DNA from: JBNKDD01 sp050288085 | GTDB lineage: Bacteria; Chloroflexota; Anaerolineae; Aggregatilineales; UBA3940 | Length of the DNA: 8,873 nt | Direction of reading: 5' to 3' | Assembly (NCBI GenBank): GCA_050288085.1 | Contig: JBNKDD010000236.1 | Location: 1 to 8,873 of the forward strand | Program-made: the position numbers and the translations under genes | Notes under the pieces: model-generated | What the model saw: only the letters and a program-made list of their open reading frames with translations | What the model was told of the DNA's origin: nothing | The model's database searches: none | Shown here: positions 6,027-8,873 of the stretch, in pieces | Position numbering within the stretch: position 1 is the first letter of the stretch | Layout of the letters: every line of letters begins with the position of its first letter

Positions 6027-6055
6027 TTGTTACCTAATCACTTTCCAGTTAGAAT
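6027..6055 (+). promoter_or_regulatory. Sigma-70-type promoter for the hsdM operon
   Basis: TTGTTA (6027-6032) and TAGAAT (6050-6055) are 17 bases apart, close to the TTGACA/TATAAT consensus at ideal spacing. Transcription would start near 6062, about 30 bases before the ATG at 6092. The region between this promoter and the divergent gene at 5907 also holds a small perfect hairpin, GGGTG-TGG-CACCC (5990-6002), whose role is unknown. Confidence 0.6.
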
Positions 6056-6091
6056 AGTGAAACATTATCTTCCGTGTTGGCAGTAATAAAA

Positions 6092-7597
6092 ATGACCCAA
6101 AATTCTCAAGCGATCACCTTATCACAATTAGAATCCTATCTATGGGAAGCAGCCAATATCCTGCGTGGGCCGGTGGATGCGGCTGATTTCAAAAGCTATA
6201 TCATTCCCCTGCTGTTTTTCAAACGTATATCCGATGTCTATAACGAGGAATACGAACGCGCACTCGAGGAATCCGGTGGGGATCAGGATTATGCCGCCTT
6301 TGCGGAGAATCATCGCTTTCAGATTCCGAATGGTAGCTTTTGGGAAAGTGTTCGCCAACGCTCATCGGATGTGGGGAGAGCGTTGCAAAATGCCATGAGG
6401 CAGATTGAACAGGCCAATCCGGAACGGCTGCATGGCATCTTCGGCGATACACAATGGACGAATAAACAGCGCCTTTCCGATGCTCTGCTGCGTGATCTGA
6501 TTGAGCACTTTTCACAATACGATCTATCGAACGGCCATGTTCATCCTGATATTCTGGGCCAGGCTTATGAATATCTGATCAAGCAATTTGCCGATGCCGC
6601 CAACAAAAAGGCCGGAGAATTCTATACCCCGCGCAGTGTGGTCGAATTGATGATCAACATCCTTGACCCTCAAGAGGGTGAGACCATCTATGATCCGGCC
6701 TGCGGGACTGGCGGTATGCTGCTGGAAGCGATCAACCATGTGCGTGAATCGGGTGGGCGGATCGAGCTGTTATATGACAAATTGTACGGTCAGGAGAAAA
6801 ACCTCACCACATCGAGCGTGGCTCGGATCAACTTGCTCCTGCATGGAATAGAAGACTTCAGGATAAAGCGTGGCGATACACTTCGCCAACCGGCTTTCCA
6901 CGATAATAAGGGTGGGCTTGAACAATTTGATATTGTCATTGCCAATCCCCCCTTCTCGCTGCAAAACTGGGGGAGCGATTTATGGGAAAACGACCCTTAT
7001 GGGCGCGGATTTGCCGGGATGCCCCCTGCCAAGAACGGTGATTTTGCCTGGGTGCAGCACATGATCCGCTCCATGCATCCGGAAACCGGGCGGATGGCGG
7101 TCGTGCTGCCGCATGGCGTTCTGTTCCGAGGGGGCAAAGAGGGCAAAATCCGGAAAGAAATCCTGGAGATGGACCTGCTCGAAGCGGTGATCGGATTGGG
7201 GCCGAACCTGTTTTACGGCACCGGGTTGGCGGCCTGCATCCTGATTTTCCGATCACGCAAAGCGACTGACCATCAAGGCACAGTTCTCTTCATTGATGCT
7301 TCCGAACTCTACCGCAGCGGGCGCAATCAGAATACGTTGGAACCGGAGCACATCGAGCAGATTTTGGCGTGGTATCAGGCTTACGAGGATGTCGAAGGCG
7401 GAGCGACCGTTGCCACATTGGATGACATCGAAGAGAACGACTGGAACCTGAACATCCCACGCTACGTGGAACCGATTATTGAGGAAGAACAAATCACGGT
7501 TGAAGAGGCGATAGACAACCTCAAGCAAGCCTTAGAAGAGGCTTATGCAGCAGAAGATCGACTCAAGCAACTACTTGAAGATTCAGGATTGATGTAA
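6092..7597 (+). CDS. hsdM: Type I restriction-modification methyltransferase subunit M
   Basis: The 501-residue product is a full-length HsdM. The N-terminal HsdM helical domain (about 8-140) includes LESYLWEAANILRG and PLLFFKRISDVYNEE. The N6-adenine methyltransferase domain follows, with FYTPRSVVELM, the SAM-binding motif D201PACGTGGML and the catalytic N285PPF. The C-terminal acidic helix ends near EEAYAAEDRLKQLLEDSG. HsdM binds S-adenosylmethionine and methylates adenine in the sequence chosen by an HsdS subunit. I prefer the ATG at 6092, where the family sequence begins, over an in-frame GTG at 6074; neither has a clear ribosome site. It is the first gene after the promoter at 6027, and an MltR/HEPN-like gene follows 3 bases after its stop. 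Unusually, no hsdS follows; a second hsdM does. Confidence 0.95.
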   Translation: MTQNSQAITLSQLESYLWEAANILRGPVDAADFKSYIIPLLFFKRISDVYNEEYERALEESGGDQDYAAFAENHRFQIPNGSFWESVRQRSSDVGRALQNAMRQIEQANPERLHGIFGDTQWTNKQRLSDALLRDLIEHFSQYDLSNGHVHPDILGQAYEYLIKQFADAANKKAGEFYTPRSVVELMINILDPQEGETIYDPACGTGGMLLEAINHVRESGGRIELLYDKLYGQEKNLTTSSVARINLLLHGIEDFRIKRGDTLRQPAFHDNKGGLEQFDIVIANPPFSLQNWGSDLWENDPYGRGFAGMPPAKNGDFAWVQHMIRSMHPETGRMAVVLPHGVLFRGGKEGKIRKEILEMDLLEAVIGLGPNLFYGTGLAACILIFRSRKATDHQGTVLFIDASELYRSGRNQNTLEPEHIEQILAWYQAYEDVEGGATVATLDDIEENDWNLNIPRYVEPIIEEEQITVEEAIDNLKQALEEAYAAEDRLKQLLEDSGLM

Positions 7598-7600
7598 CTG

Positions 7601-8173
7601 ATGTCTGAGCCGGAAAAACCTAGCAAGCGAAATCCAACTAAAGCTGATGATTGGCAAGAGTTCTATGAAGAACTACAGCAGGAAGGCCCGCGAGGCGGTG
7701 TTCTTTTAGGCGCAGCGTTTCTTGATGAACATCTAAGGCAACTCCTGCAAGCATTTTTTGTTGATCACTCTGCCAGTAGAGAACTCCTACAGGGATACTC
7801 ATTGAATAGTTTTTCAACACGAATTAATTTGGCGTTCAGTTTAGGATTAATCCCAAGAGACATGCACAAGGATCTATGTCGTATTCGCGATATAAGAAAT
7901 GAATTCGCTCACGCTCTTCAAGGTTTGACGCTCGAAGATGAGTGGGTGATAGAGCGGACGAACAAGCTCAAATGGCCTCGGCTCTTGGGTGAATATAGCG
8001 ACATATTTGATCAAGCGGGCCCTGGGGATAAGTTACTTATCTCGATAGCCATGATTGCGAATAATATAAAACTCGCAGCCTTATCAGCCGCGAGAGAACG
8101 CCGCACAATTCCCAAAAACAAAGGCATTGGTCAGTATAAAAAAGCCGGCGATGGCGGGGAATCCCAACAATGA
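7601..8173 (+). CDS. MltR/DUF4145-like (HEPN-type) protein between two hsdM genes
   Basis: This 190-residue protein starts 3 bases after the hsdM stop and overlaps the next hsdM by 4 bases (ATGA), so it is part of the operon. Residues 30-110 (GGVLLGAAFLDEHLRQLLQAFF, LLQGYSLNSFSTRINLAFSLGLI, RIRDIRNEFAHAL) closely follow the pattern of MltR-like and DUF4145-like all-helical proteins. R99NEFAH104 is an Rx4H motif, the catalytic signature of HEPN ribonucleases, although not every protein with it cuts RNA. MltR was named for repression of mannitol genes, a role that does not fit this context; a defence or toxin-like role beside the methyltransferases is my inference. The C-terminal tail is basic and probably disordered. 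The gene is more AT-rich than the second hsdM. Confidence 0.75.
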   Translation: MSEPEKPSKRNPTKADDWQEFYEELQQEGPRGGVLLGAAFLDEHLRQLLQAFFVDHSASRELLQGYSLNSFSTRINLAFSLGLIPRDMHKDLCRIRDIRNEFAHALQGLTLEDEWVIERTNKLKWPRLLGEYSDIFDQAGPGDKLLISIAMIANNIKLAALSAARERRTIPKNKGIGQYKKAGDGGESQQ

Positions 8174-8873
8174 CCGAGCTTCCCTTTGAACAGCCACTCA
8201 CCATCCAGCAGCTTGAATCTTACCTGTGGGGCGCGGCCAACCTGCTGCGCGGCCACATGGACGCGGGTGATTACAAGCAGTTCATCTTCCCACTGCTGTT
8301 CTTCAAGCGGGTGTGTGATGTGTACGACGAGGAACGCGACAAAGCCATCGCGACCTACGGCGAGCATTTTCCCGAAGACCACCGCTTCCAGATACCGGAG
8401 GGTGCCCATTGGGAAGAGGTGCGGGCAGTGGCGCAGGATGTCGGCAGGGCCTTGCAGGAGGCGATGCGGGGAATCGAGACTGCCAACCAGGACTTGCTGT
8501 ACGGCATCTTCGGTGATGCCCAGTGGACCAACAAAGAACGCCTGCCCGACCACCTGCTGCGTGACCTGATCGAGCATTTCTCACAGCATAAGCTGACCCT
8601 GACCAATGTCCCCGAAGATGAACTCGGCCAGGCCTATGAGTTTCTGATCAAGAAGTTTGCCGACGACAGCGGGCACACCGCCGCCGAATTTTACACCAAC
8701 CGGACGGTCGTCCACCTGATGACGCTGATGCTCGAACCGCAGCCCGGCGATTCGATCTATGACCCGACCTGCGGCTCCGGCGGGATGCTGTTGTCGAGCA
8801 TTGCAGAACTGCAAAGGCAGGAGCGCGAATGGCGCAACGTCAAACTGTACGGGCAGGAGATCAACCTGCTGAC
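8170..8873 (+). CDS. hsdM: Second type I methyltransferase subunit M, partial (runs off right edge)
   Basis: The ATG at 8170 overlaps the TGA of the MltR/HEPN-like gene by 4 bases. The frame stays open to the edge, giving 234 codons. It encodes the HsdM N-terminal domain (LESYLWGAANLLRG, PLLFFKRVCDVYDEE, IFGDAQWTNKERL, LLRDLIEHFSQ) and enters the methyltransferase domain with FYTNRTVVHLM and the SAM motif D198PTCGSGGML. It is a paralogue of the hsdM at 6092: over the 41 residues from LESYLW to the EE after DVY, 29 are identical. It is visibly more GC-rich than the first copy and the intervening gene, so the two copies probably have different histories. The catalytic NPPF would lie just beyond the window, as would any hsdS and hsdR. 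Confidence 0.93.
   Translation, partial: MTELPFEQPLTIQQLESYLWGAANLLRGHMDAGDYKQFIFPLLFFKRVCDVYDEERDKAIATYGEHFPEDHRFQIPEGAHWEEVRAVAQDVGRALQEAMRGIETANQDLLYGIFGDAQWTNKERLPDHLLRDLIEHFSQHKLTLTNVPEDELGQAYEFLIKKFADDSGHTAAEFYTNRTVVHLMTLMLEPQPGDSIYDPTCGSGGMLLSSIAELQRQEREWRNVKLYGQEINLL

Noticed and set aside
6074..6091. GTG start extending hsdM by six residues
   Set aside because: The HsdM family sequence begins around the ATG at 6092, and the extension has no ribosome site to favour it.
7595..7603. Remnant of an hsdS gene between the two hsdM genes
   Set aside because: The spacer to the MltR/HEPN-like gene is only 3 bases and that gene shows no specificity-subunit pattern.
1..8873. tRNA, rRNA, CRISPR array, integrase or transposase
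   Set aside because: Neither strand shows a cloverleaf, a spaced repeat array, or a recombinase or transposase motif in any plausible frame.

Overview
The window is a bacterial accessory region with two parts that read away from each other from a shared intergenic stretch at about 5908-6091. The sequence does not fix the host. The base composition (GC-rich backbone genes with AT-rich patches), strong AGGAGG-type ribosome sites and plasmid- or phage-type genes indicate a mobile or integrated element in a moderately GC-rich bacterium. Chloroflexota is a weak guess only.

Left part (1-5907), mostly minus strand. A GC-rich backbone holds a gene running off the left edge (1-165), a 107-aa gene (883-1206) and a large gene (1206-3692, open to 3944). 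The 107-aa gene is coupled to the large one by a TAATG overlap. I read the large protein as a divergent two-barrel RNA polymerase of the YonO / eukaryotic RdRP (QDE-1) type. It has, in the expected order, a DGAGVIS segment, a GQDKG lysine segment with a second lysine 20 residues on, a GGADNDD acidic segment in the place of DxDGD, and a VIDSSVKTG segment. Its 5' end is cut off at an abrupt GC-to-AT junction near 3940. Further right, a second minus-strand operon encodes a coiled-coil protein with a C-terminal membrane segment, a DUF4417 protein and an unknown helical protein.

AT-rich material interrupts this backbone in two places. One patch (about 180-945) carries a plus-strand gene for a small membrane-anchored protein, preceded by a cluster of hairpins. 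The other (about 3940-5190) carries a plus-strand 103-aa gene bounded by a 9-bp direct repeat, the unknown helical gene, and the C-terminal third of the DUF4417 gene. These look like cargo or recombination patches.

Right part (6027-8873), plus strand. A clear promoter drives a complete type I restriction-modification methyltransferase subunit gene (hsdM). It is followed 3 nt later by an MltR/HEPN-like gene with an Rx4H motif. That gene overlaps by 4 nt the start of a second, clearly paralogous hsdM, which runs off the right edge. The tight hsdM - MltR/HEPN-like - hsdM order, with no specificity gene between, suggests a compound restriction or abortive-infection locus whose hsdS and hsdR lie beyond the window.
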